Part shown: one piece after another, positions 1 through 7,900 of the stretch | How positions within the stretch are numbered: the stretch's first letter is position 1 | Layout of the letters: each line of letters begins with the position of its first letter | NCBI GenBank assembly: GCA_023421135.1 | Contig: JAEZUG010000003.1 | Coordinates: forward strand, 1-17,713 | Length of the DNA: 17,713 nt | Source of the DNA: Candidatus Cloacimonadota bacterium | Lineage (GTDB): Bacteria; Cloacimonadota; Cloacimonadia; Cloacimonadales; Cloacimonadaceae | Direction of reading: 5' to 3' | Notes under the pieces: generated by a model | Database searches by the model: none | What the model was told of the DNA's origin: nothing | Seen by the model: only the letters and a program-made list of their open reading frames with translations | Translations under genes and position numbers: made by a program

Positions 1-33
1 AGGTTGGGGGTTCAACTCCCTTCATCGGCTCCA
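1..33 (+). tRNA. tRNA-Thr, 3' part only (cut by window edge)
   Basis: This is the 3' third of a tRNA. The T-arm has a TTCAACT loop at 11-17 between GGGGG and CCCTT (two G-U pairs). It is followed by the acceptor strand CATCGGC, discriminator T and an encoded CCA at 31-33. The anticodon lies outside the window. The implied 5' acceptor strand GCCGATG, the U discriminator and the position just before tRNA-Tyr, as in the common Thr-Tyr-Gly-Thr-tuf array, suggest tRNA-Thr, probably the UGU isoacceptor. The identity is an inference; that it is a tRNA end is clear. Confidence 0.75.
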
Positions 34-40
34 TAGCTGT

Positions 41-126
41 GGAGAGGTTCCCGAGCGGCCAAAGGGAACAGACTGTAAATCTGTCGTCAGACGACTTCGG
101 AGGTTCGAATCCTCCCCTCTCCACCA
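41..126 (+). tRNA. tRNA-Tyr (GTA)
   Basis: This is a class II tRNA of 86 nt with encoded CCA. Acceptor GGAGAGG (41-47) pairs perfectly with CCTCTCC (116-122), and the discriminator is A. The anticodon loop CTGTAAA places GTA at 75-77. The variable arm (about 86-98) is long, as expected for bacterial tRNA-Tyr. The T-loop is TTCGAAT. It lies 7 nt after the partial tRNA-Thr, so the array is almost certainly one transcript. Confidence 0.97.
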
Positions 127-153
127 CATTTTAGCCAAACCTACAAATTTGTT

Positions 154-230
154 GCGGGAGTAGCTCAGTTGGCTAGAGCATCAGCCTTCCAAGCTGAGGG
201 TCGCGGGTTCGAACCCCGTTTCCCGCTCCA
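154..230 (+). tRNA. tRNA-Gly (TCC)
   Basis: This is a 77-nt tRNA with encoded CCA. Acceptor GCGGGAG (154-160) pairs with TTCCCGC with one G-U at its base, and the discriminator is U. The anticodon loop CTTCCAA gives anticodon TCC (188-190). The D-arm and TTCGAAC T-loop are normal. It is the third member of the tRNA array upstream of tuf. Confidence 0.96.
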
Positions 231-253
231 TTTTTTAGCGTATATAAAGATCA

Positions 254-329
254 GCTCATGTAGCTCAGCAGGTAGAGCACTTCCTTGGTAAGGACGAGGT
301 CACCGGTTCAAATCCGGTCATGAGCTCCA
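254..329 (+). tRNA. tRNA-Thr (GGT)
   Basis: This is a 76-nt tRNA with encoded CCA. Acceptor GCTCATG (254-260) pairs with CATGAGC. The loop TTGGTAA gives anticodon GGT at 287-289, and the T-loop is TTCAAAT. The last tRNA before tuf is commonly Thr(GGT), as in the thrT-tufB arrangement of enterobacteria. One oddity is that the anticodon stem CTTCC/GGACG has a T-C mismatch at tRNA positions 28-42 (window 281 and 295). A run of eight T follows at 332-339. Confidence 0.95.
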
Positions 330-389
330 TCTTTTTTTTATCGTAAATAAATAACTAAGGAATGGAATTGAGAGATTCCAGGAGGAACA

Positions 390-1574
390 ATGGCAAAAGA
401 GAAATTCGTACGTACCAAGCCACACGTAAACGTTGGTACGATTGGTCACATTGACCATGGTAAGACGACGCTCACGGCTGCAATCACAGCCTATCTTGCA
501 AAGAAGGGCGGAGCAAAATTCCGTTCCTTTGACAGTATTGATAACGCCCCGGAAGAAAAAGCCCGTGGTATAACCATCGCAACCGCCCACGTTGAATATG
601 AGACTGAGAATCGCCACTATGCCCACGTTGACTGTCCCGGCCATGCTGACTATATCAAAAACATGATCACCGGTGCTGCCCAGATGGACGGTGGTATTCT
701 TGTTGTTAGCGCTTATGACGGCCCCATGCCTCAGACTCGCGAACACATCCTGCTTGCCCGTCAGGTTGGCGTGCCTGCCATGTGCGTGTTCCTGAACAAG
801 TGTGACCTTGTTGACGATCCCGAACTCCTTGATCTCGTTGAGATGGAAGTTCGCGAGCTTCTCGACAAATATGAATTCCCTGGCGACGAGATCCCAATCA
901 TTCGCGGATCCGCCCTGAAAGCCCTGAATGGCGAGCCTGAAGGCGAAGCCCAGATTCAAGAGCTGATGGATGCTGTTGACAGCTACATTCCCCTGCCTGA
1001 ACGTGCCACAGACAAACCCTTCCTTATGCCCGTGGAAGACGTGTTTTCAATTCCCGGACGTGGAACAGTGGCTACTGGCCGTGTCGAACGTGGCGTGATC
1101 AAGATCCAGGAAAAGATCGAGCGCGTTGGTATTCGTGAGACCGTCGAAACCACTTGCACAGGTGTGGAAATGTTCCGTAAGCTTCTCGATGAAGCCCAGG
1201 CCGGAGATAACATTGGTGTGCTGCTGCGCGGCTTTGCCAAGACAGACGTGGAACGCGGTATGGTGCTTGCCAAACCCAAGTCCATCACTCCTCACACCAA
1301 GTTCATAGGTCAAACCTACGTTCTGACAAAAGACGAAGGTGGACGTCATAAACCCTTCCAAACCGGTTACCGTCCTCAGTTCTATTTCAGAACCACCGAC
1401 GTTACTGGCAACCTGACCCTTCCTGAAGGCGTCAAGATGGTTATGCCTGGTGACAACGTTGAGATTCAGGCCGAGCTGATCACCCCCATCGCCATGGAGC
1501 AGGGACTTCGTTTCGCTATCCGTGAAGGTGGACACACCATCGGTAGCGGTGTGGTATCTTCAATCATTGAATAG
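390..1574 (+). CDS. tuf: Elongation factor Tu
   Basis: EF-Tu is the GTPase that delivers aminoacyl-tRNA to the ribosomal A site. The protein has 394 aa, the usual length. The G-domain motifs are all present: P-loop GHIDHGKT (residues 19-26), switch I RGIT with T62, DCPGH (81-85), NKCD (136-139) and SAL near 174. Beta-barrel domains II and III follow from about residue 205. The ATG is preceded by AGGAGG at 380-385. The gene follows four tRNA genes with a 60-nt leader and precedes rpmG by 14 nt, the tRNA-tuf-rpmG layout typical of many bacteria. Co-transcription with the tRNAs is likely but not shown. No second tuf copy is visible in the window. Confidence 0.99.
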   Translation: MAKEKFVRTKPHVNVGTIGHIDHGKTTLTAAITAYLAKKGGAKFRSFDSIDNAPEEKARGITIATAHVEYETENRHYAHVDCPGHADYIKNMITGAAQMDGGILVVSAYDGPMPQTREHILLARQVGVPAMCVFLNKCDLVDDPELLDLVEMEVRELLDKYEFPGDEIPIIRGSALKALNGEPEGEAQIQELMDAVDSYIPLPERATDKPFLMPVEDVFSIPGRGTVATGRVERGVIKIQEKIERVGIRETVETTCTGVEMFRKLLDEAQAGDNIGVLLRGFAKTDVERGMVLAKPKSITPHTKFIGQTYVLTKDEGGRHKPFQTGYRPQFYFRTTDVTGNLTLPEGVKMVMPGDNVEIQAELITPIAMEQGLRFAIREGGHTIGSGVVSSIIE

Positions 1575-1588
1575 TACAGAGTACAAAA

Positions 1589-1735
1589 ATGAGAGATATA
1601 ATCATACTCGCTTGCGAAGAATGCAAGAATCGTAATTATACTACGACCAGAAACAAGCGCAAGCATCCGAACAGAATGGAGCTGAAGAAGTTCTGCCCCA
1701 CCTGCCGGAAACACACAGTTCACAAGCAACGCTAA
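1589..1735 (+). CDS. rpmG: 50S ribosomal protein L33
   Basis: This is a 48-aa protein of the large ribosomal subunit. It begins MRDIIILACEEC and ends HKQR. Two CxxC pairs, C9/C12 and C36/C39, make it a zinc-binding (C+) type L33. It has the basic TTTRNKRKHP-like core of the family. The ATG at 1589 is fixed by an in-frame TGA just upstream. The Shine-Dalgarno is weak, with no clear GGAGG, so it may depend on coupling to tuf, which ends 14 nt before. tRNA-Trp follows 20 nt after the stop, the usual rpmG-trnW-secE-nusG order. Confidence 0.97.
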   Translation: MRDIIILACEECKNRNYTTTRNKRKHPNRMELKKFCPTCRKHTVHKQR

Positions 1736-1755
1736 GCGTTGTGAGATAATGTTGC

Positions 1756-1831
1756 AGGACAGTAGTTCAACTGGTAGAGCACCGGTCTCCAAAACCGGGG
1801 GTTGCGGGTTCGATTCCTGCCTGTCCTGCCA
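1756..1831 (+). tRNA. tRNA-Trp (CCA)
   Basis: This is a 76-nt tRNA with encoded CCA. Acceptor AGGACAG (1756-1762) pairs with CTGTCCT, and the discriminator is G, the base expected for bacterial tRNA-Trp. The loop CTCCAAA gives anticodon CCA at 1789-1791, and the T-loop is TTCGATT. It sits between rpmG and secE, its standard position in many genomes. Confidence 0.97.
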
Positions 1832-1842
1832 CAGTTTATCAG

Positions 1843-1856
1843 CTTCCCATGGGAAG
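1843..1856 (+). repeat. 14-bp perfect palindrome between tRNA-Trp and secE
   Basis: CTTCCCATGGGAAG is a perfect inverted repeat. In RNA it can form a stem with a CATG loop, extended by one A-T and one G-T pair (1841-1858). It is not followed by a T tract, so it is not a classical terminator. It could mark the processed 3' trailer of the tRNA or an attenuator before secE. Its function is unknown. Confidence 0.5.
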
Positions 1857-1886
1857 TTCCCAAATATCTAACACTGGTGACATAAA

Positions 1887-2072
1887 ATGAAATTCGACAA
1901 AGTAACTACATTTTTTCGTGAAGTCAGAGCCGAGATGAAATCGGTCTCCTGGCCAAACAAAGCCGATTTGAAAGAAGGCACCCTGGTTGTGATCGTTATG
2001 TCCACAATCACTGCCTTGTTCCTATCCCTGGTGGATTTGGGATTCAATAATATCATCAATCTTATTTTCTAG
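1887..2072 (+). CDS. secE: Protein translocase subunit SecE
   Basis: SecE is the small essential clamp subunit of the SecYEG channel in the inner membrane. The protein has 61 aa, the short single-membrane-span form. An amphipathic N-terminal helix with FFREVRAEMKSVSWP (residues 9-23) is the family signature. It is followed by one hydrophobic segment at about residues 32-56. GGTGA at 1876-1880 gives a spaced Shine-Dalgarno for the ATG. The nusG ATG begins 2 nt after its stop, so the two are translationally coupled. Confidence 0.97.
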   Translation: MKFDKVTTFFREVRAEMKSVSWPNKADLKEGTLVVIVMSTITALFLSLVDLGFNNIINLIF

Positions 2073-2074
2073 CT

Positions 2075-2617
2075 ATGGCAGATAAAAAGTGGTATGTGAT
2101 CCATACCTTCTCGGCGCATGAGAACAAGGTCAAGACTACTATTGAAAAAGGTCTTATCGACACCCCTTTGCAACACCTGGTAGGACAGGTTTTGGTGCCG
2201 ACCCGCACGACCTTCATCATCCGTGACGGCAAGAAAGTAGAGCGAGAAAAGAAGATTTTCACCAGTTATGTAATCATAGAAGCAGAAATGACTCCCGAGC
2301 TGAAGACCTACATATTGAACATAGCGGGAGTTACCAACTTTTTGGGTTTAACCAAAGACAAGAAGGATCCTACCCCGCTGACCCAGGATGAGATCGACAG
2401 GCTGTTTGGCATTACAGACCGCGATAATGCTTCTCCATCCTTCAGCTTCTTCCCGGGAGATCCGGTCAAGGTAACAACCGGCCCCTTCTCAGATTTCGAG
2501 GGTGTGGTGCAAAAGGTTGCAGAAGGCGGCGTCAAGCTCACCATAGAAGTTACGGTCTTTGGCCGCAAGACACCGGTTGAGTTGAACTCCAATCAAGTTG
2601 AATTATTAAAAAGATAA
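2075..2617 (+). CDS. nusG: Transcription termination/antitermination factor NusG
   Basis: NusG binds the RNA polymerase clamp to raise processivity and links it to Rho or to the ribosome. The protein has 180 aa, the normal compact form. The NGN domain spans about residues 4-112, starting KWYVIHTFSAHENKVK. The KOW domain spans 127-180, with the conserved GDPVKV and GPFSDFEGVV stretch. There is no Shine-Dalgarno in front of the ATG, which lies 2 nt after the secE stop, so reinitiation after secE is the likely mode of translation. rplK follows after 18 nt. Confidence 0.98.
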   Translation: MADKKWYVIHTFSAHENKVKTTIEKGLIDTPLQHLVGQVLVPTRTTFIIRDGKKVEREKKIFTSYVIIEAEMTPELKTYILNIAGVTNFLGLTKDKKDPTPLTQDEIDRLFGITDRDNASPSFSFFPGDPVKVTTGPFSDFEGVVQKVAEGGVKLTIEVTVFGRKTPVELNSNQVELLKR

Positions 2618-2635
2618 ATAGATACAGAGGAAAAA

Positions 2636-3067
2636 ATGGCTAAACCAAAAGATGCCGTAGCAGTGATAAAGTTGCAACTCCCGGCCGGTAAGGCGACACC
2701 CGCTCCTCCAGTGGGTCCCGCTCTCGGTCAGGCTGGGGTAAATATCCCGGAATTTTGCCGTCAGTTCAATGAAAAGACTGCCGACCAACCCGGAATGGTT
2801 TTCCCGGTTCTTATTTTTGTTGCCAAGAACAAATCCTTCACCTTTGAAATCAAGACTCCTCCCGCTTCCGTTCTGATCAAGAAAGAAGCCGGTCTTGCCA
2901 AAGGCAGCGCAACACCCAATAAGGCCAAAGTCGGAAAGCTCAATCAGGATCAACTGAGAAATATTGCTCAGCTCAAGATCCAGGACATGAATTGCCATAC
3001 CCTTGAATCCGCTATGAGTATGATCGCAGGGACTGCAAGAAGCATGGGCGTAACGATCGAAGACTAA
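2636..3067 (+). CDS. rplK: 50S ribosomal protein L11
   Basis: L11 is part of the GTPase-associated centre with 23S rRNA helices 43/44 and is needed for factor-dependent GTP hydrolysis. The protein has 143 aa. The N-terminal domain has the proline-rich segment TPAPPVGPALGQAGVNI (residues 21-37), the thiostrepton-contact region. The C-terminal rRNA-binding domain ends in the canonical helix ending with MSMIAGTARSMGVTI. AGAGG at 2626-2630 is the Shine-Dalgarno. The 59-nt gap before rplA is the longest within the L11-L12 block. Confidence 0.99.
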   Translation: MAKPKDAVAVIKLQLPAGKATPAPPVGPALGQAGVNIPEFCRQFNEKTADQPGMVFPVLIFVAKNKSFTFEIKTPPASVLIKKEAGLAKGSATPNKAKVGKLNQDQLRNIAQLKIQDMNCHTLESAMSMIAGTARSMGVTIED

Positions 3068-3126
3068 GGTCTTCTGATCCTATAAGCGGCTTACTTGCAG
3101 GAGATAATATTCATTAAGGAGAGTCA

Positions 3127-3831
3127 ATGAAACATAGTAAAAGGTACACAACTGCCTACTCGAGCTATGATCGCCAAAAACGATTTGATCTCGACGAAGC
3201 TCTCAAGATCTTGAAGACCTTACCGGCCTCCAAGTTCGACGAGACAGTCGAGATGCATTTCAACCTTGGCGTGGATCCTCGTAAAGCCGATCAGCAGATC
3301 CGTAACTCTCTCATCTTACCTCATGGAACAGGTAAGACTGTGCGAGTTTTGGTCTTTGCCGAAGGTGATAAGGCAGACGAAGCCAGAAAAGCTGGCGCCG
3401 ATTACGTGGGACTCGATGATCTGATCGAAAAGATATCCGGTGGATGGTTCGATTTCGATATGGTCATCACCACACCCACTTTGATGGGAAAAATCGGTAA
3501 ACTGGGTCGTGTTCTCGGACCGCGTGGTCTGATGCCAAACCCGAAAGTTGGAACGGTTACCATGGATCTCAGCAAGGCTGTTGATGATGCCAAGGGCGGA
3601 AAGGTTACTTATCGCGTTGATAAGTTTGCCAATCTGCATATCCCGGCCGGAAAGCTCTCTTTCCCCGCCGAGAACCTTAAAGGCAACATCAAGACTATCC
3701 TTGCTGCAATCCTAAAGGAACGCCCCTCCACACTGAAAGGTGTCTTCATTAAGAGCATCACACTATGCACGACGATGGGACCCGGAATCAAATTACAGGT
3801 CGCAAGCGCAACCTTGGAAGCTAAGAGCTAA
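3127..3831 (+). CDS. rplA: 50S ribosomal protein L1
   Basis: L1 forms the mobile L1 stalk near the E site and in many bacteria represses translation of its own L11-L1 mRNA. The protein has 234 aa, a normal length. The family signature LGRVLGPRGLMPNPKVGTV lies at about residues 126-144. AAGGAGAG at 3116-3123 is a strong Shine-Dalgarno. The gene follows rplK and ends 12 nt before rplJ. I could not define an L1 regulatory box with confidence in the upstream gap. Confidence 0.99.
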   Translation: MKHSKRYTTAYSSYDRQKRFDLDEALKILKTLPASKFDETVEMHFNLGVDPRKADQQIRNSLILPHGTGKTVRVLVFAEGDKADEARKAGADYVGLDDLIEKISGGWFDFDMVITTPTLMGKIGKLGRVLGPRGLMPNPKVGTVTMDLSKAVDDAKGGKVTYRVDKFANLHIPAGKLSFPAENLKGNIKTILAAILKERPSTLKGVFIKSITLCTTMGPGIKLQVASATLEAKS

Positions 3832-3843
3832 GGGAGTATTGGA

Positions 3844-4380
3844 ATGGTTCAAAATGTTAAGTATGACATAGTAAAGAACTTGAAGTCTAGATTAGACGGC
3901 GCAAAAGCGATTGTACTGGTGGATTACAAGGGTATCAACATCGAACAGGTAAACGCCCTCAGAGCCCGATTCAGAGATTCTGGGGTGGATTACTTTGTGC
4001 AAAAGAACACATTGATTAAGCTGGCTTTGAATGAGCTGGGAATCGATGCACTGGATAAGGAATTGGTTGGACCGACCGCGGTTGCCGTTTGCAAACTGGA
4101 CGAAGTTTCCCCGGCCCGCACCCTGACCAAGTTTTTGAAAGAAGTGATGGAAGACGCTAGTTTCCCCAGCTTTAAAGTAGGATACGTGGCAGGACACGTA
4201 TTTTCAGCCAATGAACTCAAAGCTCTCGCTCTTCTTCCTTCCCGTGAAGAACTGCTTGCTAAGGTGCTCTGTGGAATGCAGGCTCCGATCAGCAACCTTC
4301 TCGGCGTAACTCAAGGCGTGATCCGCAAATTTGTCTATGCGGTTGATGCCATAGTAAAAAAACAAGCTGAAGCCAGCTAA
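3844..4380 (+). CDS. rplJ: 50S ribosomal protein L10
   Basis: L10 anchors the L7/L12 dimers to the ribosome and forms the base of the stalk. The protein has 178 aa. The N-terminal rRNA-binding domain includes the conserved AIVLVDYKGI and FVQKNTLIKLAL stretches. The C-terminal helix (about 140-178) is where L12 dimers bind. AGGGAG at 3831-3836 overlaps the rplA stop codon. With only 12 nt between rplA and rplJ there is no separate rplJ leader of the enterobacterial type. Confidence 0.98.
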   Translation: MVQNVKYDIVKNLKSRLDGAKAIVLVDYKGINIEQVNALRARFRDSGVDYFVQKNTLIKLALNELGIDALDKELVGPTAVAVCKLDEVSPARTLTKFLKEVMEDASFPSFKVGYVAGHVFSANELKALALLPSREELLAKVLCGMQAPISNLLGVTQGVIRKFVYAVDAIVKKQAEAS

Positions 4381-4409
4381 TAAATTAATGATATATCCTG
4401 GAGGAACAA

Positions 4410-4787
4410 ATGTCCGATAAAAAGCAACAAGTTATAGACCTCATCAAAGAAATGACGGTCCTCGAATTATCTGAGATGGTAAAAGAAATGGAAGAGATCT
4501 TTGGTGTCTCTGCCGCTGCTCCCGTAGCCGCCGTAGCCGCTCCTGCCGCTGGCGCTGCCGAAGCCAAAGAAGAACAGACAGAATTTGACGTGATCCTTGC
4601 CAATGCCGGCGAGAAGAAGATCAACGTGATCAAAGTTGTCCGTGAAATCACCAAGCTTGGTCTCAAAGAAGCCAAGGATCTGGTTGATGGAGCCCCCAAG
4701 CTCGTCTCCGAGAAAGTTAGCAAAGAAGAAGCTGATTCAGTTAAGAAGAAACTTGAAGAAGCTGGTGCAACTGTCGAAGTCAAATAA
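4410..4787 (+). CDS. rplL: 50S ribosomal protein L7/L12
   Basis: L7/L12 is the multi-copy stalk protein that recruits translation GTPases. The protein has 125 aa. The N-terminal dimerisation helices (about 1-32) are followed by an Ala/Pro/Val-rich hinge (about 34-56). The C-terminal factor-binding domain (57-125) carries the conserved KINVIKVVREITKLGLKEAK helix. GGAGG at 4400-4404 is the Shine-Dalgarno. The stop is followed by a 205-nt gap with an attenuator-like hairpin before rpoB. Confidence 0.99.
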   Translation: MSDKKQQVIDLIKEMTVLELSEMVKEMEEIFGVSAAAPVAAVAAPAAGAAEAKEEQTEFDVILANAGEKKINVIKVVREITKLGLKEAKDLVDGAPKLVSEKVSKEEADSVKKKLEEAGATVEVK

Positions 4788-4808
4788 CGGCGCAAGCCAA
4801 GAAATATG

Positions 4809-4842
4809 GTCCAAAAAAAGTCCGCAAGGGCTTTTTTTGGAC
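4809..4842 (+). terminator. Attenuator-like hairpin between rplL and rpoB
   Basis: GTCCAAAAAAAGTCC (4809-4823) pairs with GGGCTTTTTTTGGAC (4828-4842) around a GCAA tetraloop, with one G-U pair. Read as an intrinsic terminator, the core AGTCC/GGGCT stem is followed by T7 (4832-4838). The long stem is nearly symmetrical, so it could work on both strands. rpoB has no other obvious promoter, so it is more likely a partial attenuator that lowers rpoBC transcription relative to the ribosomal proteins, as known for the rplL-rpoB gap in E. coli. Confidence 0.75.
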
Positions 4843-4885
4843 TAAAACTATTATTATACCTAACAAATATGCAGAGTGTCTTGGC

Positions 4886-4925
4886 AGAACAAATCATCTT
4901 GAGCTTTCTTGCTCAAAGTTGTTCT
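4886..4925 (+). other. Bulged stem-loop in the rplL-rpoB leader
   Basis: AGAACAA (4886-4892) pairs with TTGTTCT (4919-4925). Inside, TTGAGC (4899-4904) pairs with GCTCAA (4911-4916) around a TTTCTT loop. The asymmetric internal loop has 6 nt on one side and 2 on the other. No T run follows, so it is not a terminator. In E. coli an RNase III site lies in the same intergenic region; a similar processing role here is an inference. Confidence 0.5.
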
Positions 4926-4947
4926 ACTTCAAGCAGATCACACAACC

Positions 4948-4980
4948 TTGCGCCCATTCAGCGGCGCTTAATAAGCGCAA
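4948..4980 (+). promoter_or_regulatory. Alternative hairpins just upstream of the rpoB ribosome binding site
   Basis: GCGCTT (4964-4969) can pair with AAGCGC (4973-4978). TTGCGC (4948-4953) can instead pair with GCGCAA (4975-4980). The two pairings share the same 3' strand and exclude each other. That strand directly abuts the AGGAG of rpoB (4981-4985). Whether this tunes rpoB translation is inference. Confidence 0.3.
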
Positions 4981-4995
4981 AGGAGTGAGCTTTTG
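4981..4995 (+). promoter_or_regulatory. rpoB Shine-Dalgarno and TTG start
   Basis: AGGAG at 4981-4985 stands 7 nt before TTG at 4993-4995. The TTG gives the expected RpoB N-terminus (M-R-K-I-K-S-Y). The nearby GTG at 4985 is out of frame, so TTG is the best-supported start. Confidence 0.8.
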
Positions 4996-7900
4996 AGAAA
5001 GATCAAAAGTTATTCCCGCGTATCCGGAAGATTTGCCGAGCTCGGAATCCCCGAAGTTGAGATCCCTAATCTTCTGGCTATGCAAGTAGATTCATTCAAT
5101 GAATTCCTGCAAAAAGATATCCACCCTCAACGCCGGGAAAAGAAGGGACTACAGGCAGTCTTTGAAGCAATCTTCCCGATTGAGGACAACAAATCCAATT
5201 TTACCCTGGAATTCATTGAGTATAACATCCTGCAAGAAAAGTACTCTATCGAAGAATGCCGTGAAAGGAACCTCTCCTATCAGGCTCCTCTCAAAGCAAA
5301 GCTGCGTCTTAACGTCTTTGAACAGACCGACAATGGCAGAGAACACAAGGACACCATCGAGCAATATGTATTCCTGGGAGAAATTCCGCTCATCACCGAG
5401 CAGGGAACCTTCCTGGTCAATGGTGCCGAAAGAGTTATCATCTCGCAGTTACAGCGCTCACCCGGCGTCTTCTTCTCCGAAGAAAAACACGCCAGCGGCA
5501 AGACCCTTTATTCCGCCAAAGTCATTCCTTACAATGGTTCATGGCTGGAATTTGACATTGATATCCATGACGTGATGTACGTCCATATAGACAAGCGTCG
5601 TAAACTCCCCGTGACTACCCTGCTCAGGGCAATCGGGATATCCACCAATCATGATCTGCGCAAGGTTTTCTATGAAAAGGAAATCCTGAAGCTCAAAGAG
5701 GCGAAAGGCCGCCATCTCTATGCAGACATTACTGTTCCCAATATTCCGGAGCCTGTGGCTTTTGCCAATGATCAGCTCAATGAGAACCTGATCACAATAC
5801 TGGATGCCCACGGAATCAAGGAAGTGGAACTGATCTCCTATGATTACGAGATCGCCAGAAAGGTCTTGGAAAACACCATGGCCAAAGACCCTACCTACAA
5901 TCAGGAAGACGCCCTGAAGAAGATCTATAGCCTGATCCGTCCCGGTGAAGAAGCTTCCGTTGAGGTTTCCAAGCAGCTTATTGACAGGATGTTCTTCAAC
6001 GAAAAGCGCTATAACCTCGGCGAAGTAGGCCGCTATAAAATCAATACCAGACTTGGCCTTGAGGTGGATGAAAGCATTCGCACTCTCACGGTTGAGGACT
6101 TTGTACATATATTCAAGACTCTCATCAACATCTACAACGATGAAGATGATATAGATGATATAGACAACCTCTCAAATCGCCGGGTTCGTACAGTCGGCGA
6201 GCTCCTTCAGGAGCAGTATAACACCGGTCTTGCCATGGTTTCCAGAATCATACAGGAAAGAATGGCAATCTCAAACCCCGATGAGATCACAGTGCATGAT
6301 CTGGTCAACAGCAATGCCCTGATCTCGGTGGTAAATTCCTTCTTCCTGACCGGTCAGCTTTCGCAATTCATGGAACAAACCAATCCGCTTGCTGCTCTCC
6401 GACACAAAAGAGCTTTCTCTGCTCTGGGTCCCGGTGGTTTGGCAAGAGACAGAGCGGGCTTTGAAGTTCGTGACGTACATTCTTCCCACTATGGCAGAAT
6501 CTGTCCGATTGAGACTCCTGAAGGCCCCAATATCGGTCTGATAGTTTCCCCATCCATCTACTCCAGAATCAACCATCTGGGCTTCATTGAGACCCCGTAT
6601 CGCAGAGTAGAGAATGGTGTGGTGACCGATAAGTATGACTATCTGGATGCTTCTCAGGAAGAGAAGTATATTATAGCACAATCTGATATCAATCTGGATG
6701 ATAACCGCAAGATCGTGGACGAATTGATTTTCGCCCGTGAGAAAGGCGAATTCATCCTGGTCGCTCCCACTCAAGTTCAATACATGGACGTTGCTCCTCA
6801 GCAGATGGTTTCTGTTTCTGCTGCTATGATTCCCTTCCTGGAGCATGATGATGCCAACCGTGCTTTGATGGGTTCAAACATGCAGCGTCAGGCTGTTCCG
6901 CTGATCAATCCTCAAGCTCCTCTGGTGGGCACAGGCATGGAAAGAGTTGCCACAATGGACACCTCAACCATCACCGTAGCTCCCTATGACGGAATCGTTA
7001 CCGGCGTCACCTCTGCCTATGTGGAAATCAAACCTCTGAACGAGAAAGATGAAGCCATGTATCTGAGCAGTGGAAACCGCATCATGTTCAAGAAGTTCTT
7101 CCGGACAAACCAAGACACCTGCGCCAATCAAAGACCCACAGTCAAGATCGGTGATACGGTAAAGAAAGGCCAAGCCATCTCTGATGGTGCCTGCGTGGAA
7201 GATAACCGTCTTGCCCTTGGGACAAACCTGTTGGTAGCCTTCATGCCCTGGTATGGTTACAACTATGAAGACGCTATCATCCTCAGTGAGAAAGTAGCCC
7301 GGGAAGATACACTGACCTCTATCTACATCGAAGAGATGGAAGTATTGGTGAGAAACGTCAAGAATGGCCGTGAAGAGCTGGCCTATGACATCCCGAACGT
7401 TCCCGCCCAAGCTCTGCGCAACCTGGATAAGACAGGTATCATCAGAGTCGGTAGCGTGATTCATGCCGGAGACATCATAGTCGGTAAAGTAACTCCCAAG
7501 AGCATTGAGATCGATCCTTCTCCGGAAGAGAATCTGATGCGTGCCCTGTTTGGAGACAGAGCTGGTGATTTCACCAATAGTTCACTTAAAGCCAAGCCCG
7601 GTATGGAAGGCGTGGTGATCGACGTCAAAGTCTTCTCACGTCTGGAAGAAGGCTCTGAAGGCGAAGAGAACTACGAAGATAAGATCCAGAAGCTCAAATC
7701 TGACCTGAACCTGCGCCGCAAGAAGATCGAGGAGTTCAAGGAAGAGAAGCTCTCTGCCGCTCTCATTGGCCAGGTTGCTCTCAATATCTGGGATGAAAAG
7801 ACCAATATGCCTTTCATTGCCCCCGGCAAGAAGATCAATAAGGACGACATCAAGCGTATCAACTTCAAGAAGCTGGATATGGATGTTGACCTGGTCATGG

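Noticed and set aside
332..339. T8 run after the last tRNA as a terminator before tuf
   Set aside because: The preceding structure is the tRNA itself and its encoded CCA, with no separate GC hairpin abutting the T run; more likely a plain spacer.
318..959. Long minus-strand open frame opposite tuf
   Set aside because: It is an antisense shadow of the highly conserved tuf gene with no recognisable domain. The same applies to the long antisense frames under rpoB (7636-8586) and rpoC (8878-10128).
3068..3126. L1 autoregulatory binding site in the rplK-rplA gap
   Set aside because: Only a weak TAAG/CTTA stem is visible near 3082-3092, and the diagnostic asymmetric loop of the L1 site could not be recognised by eye.
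4837..4866. Possible rpoB promoter: TTGGAC at 4837-4842 with AT-rich sequence downstream
   Set aside because: The hexamer is part of the hairpin 3' arm, and no good TATAAT lies at 16-18 nt spacing; the TATTAT and TTATAC candidates are only 6 and 11 nt away.
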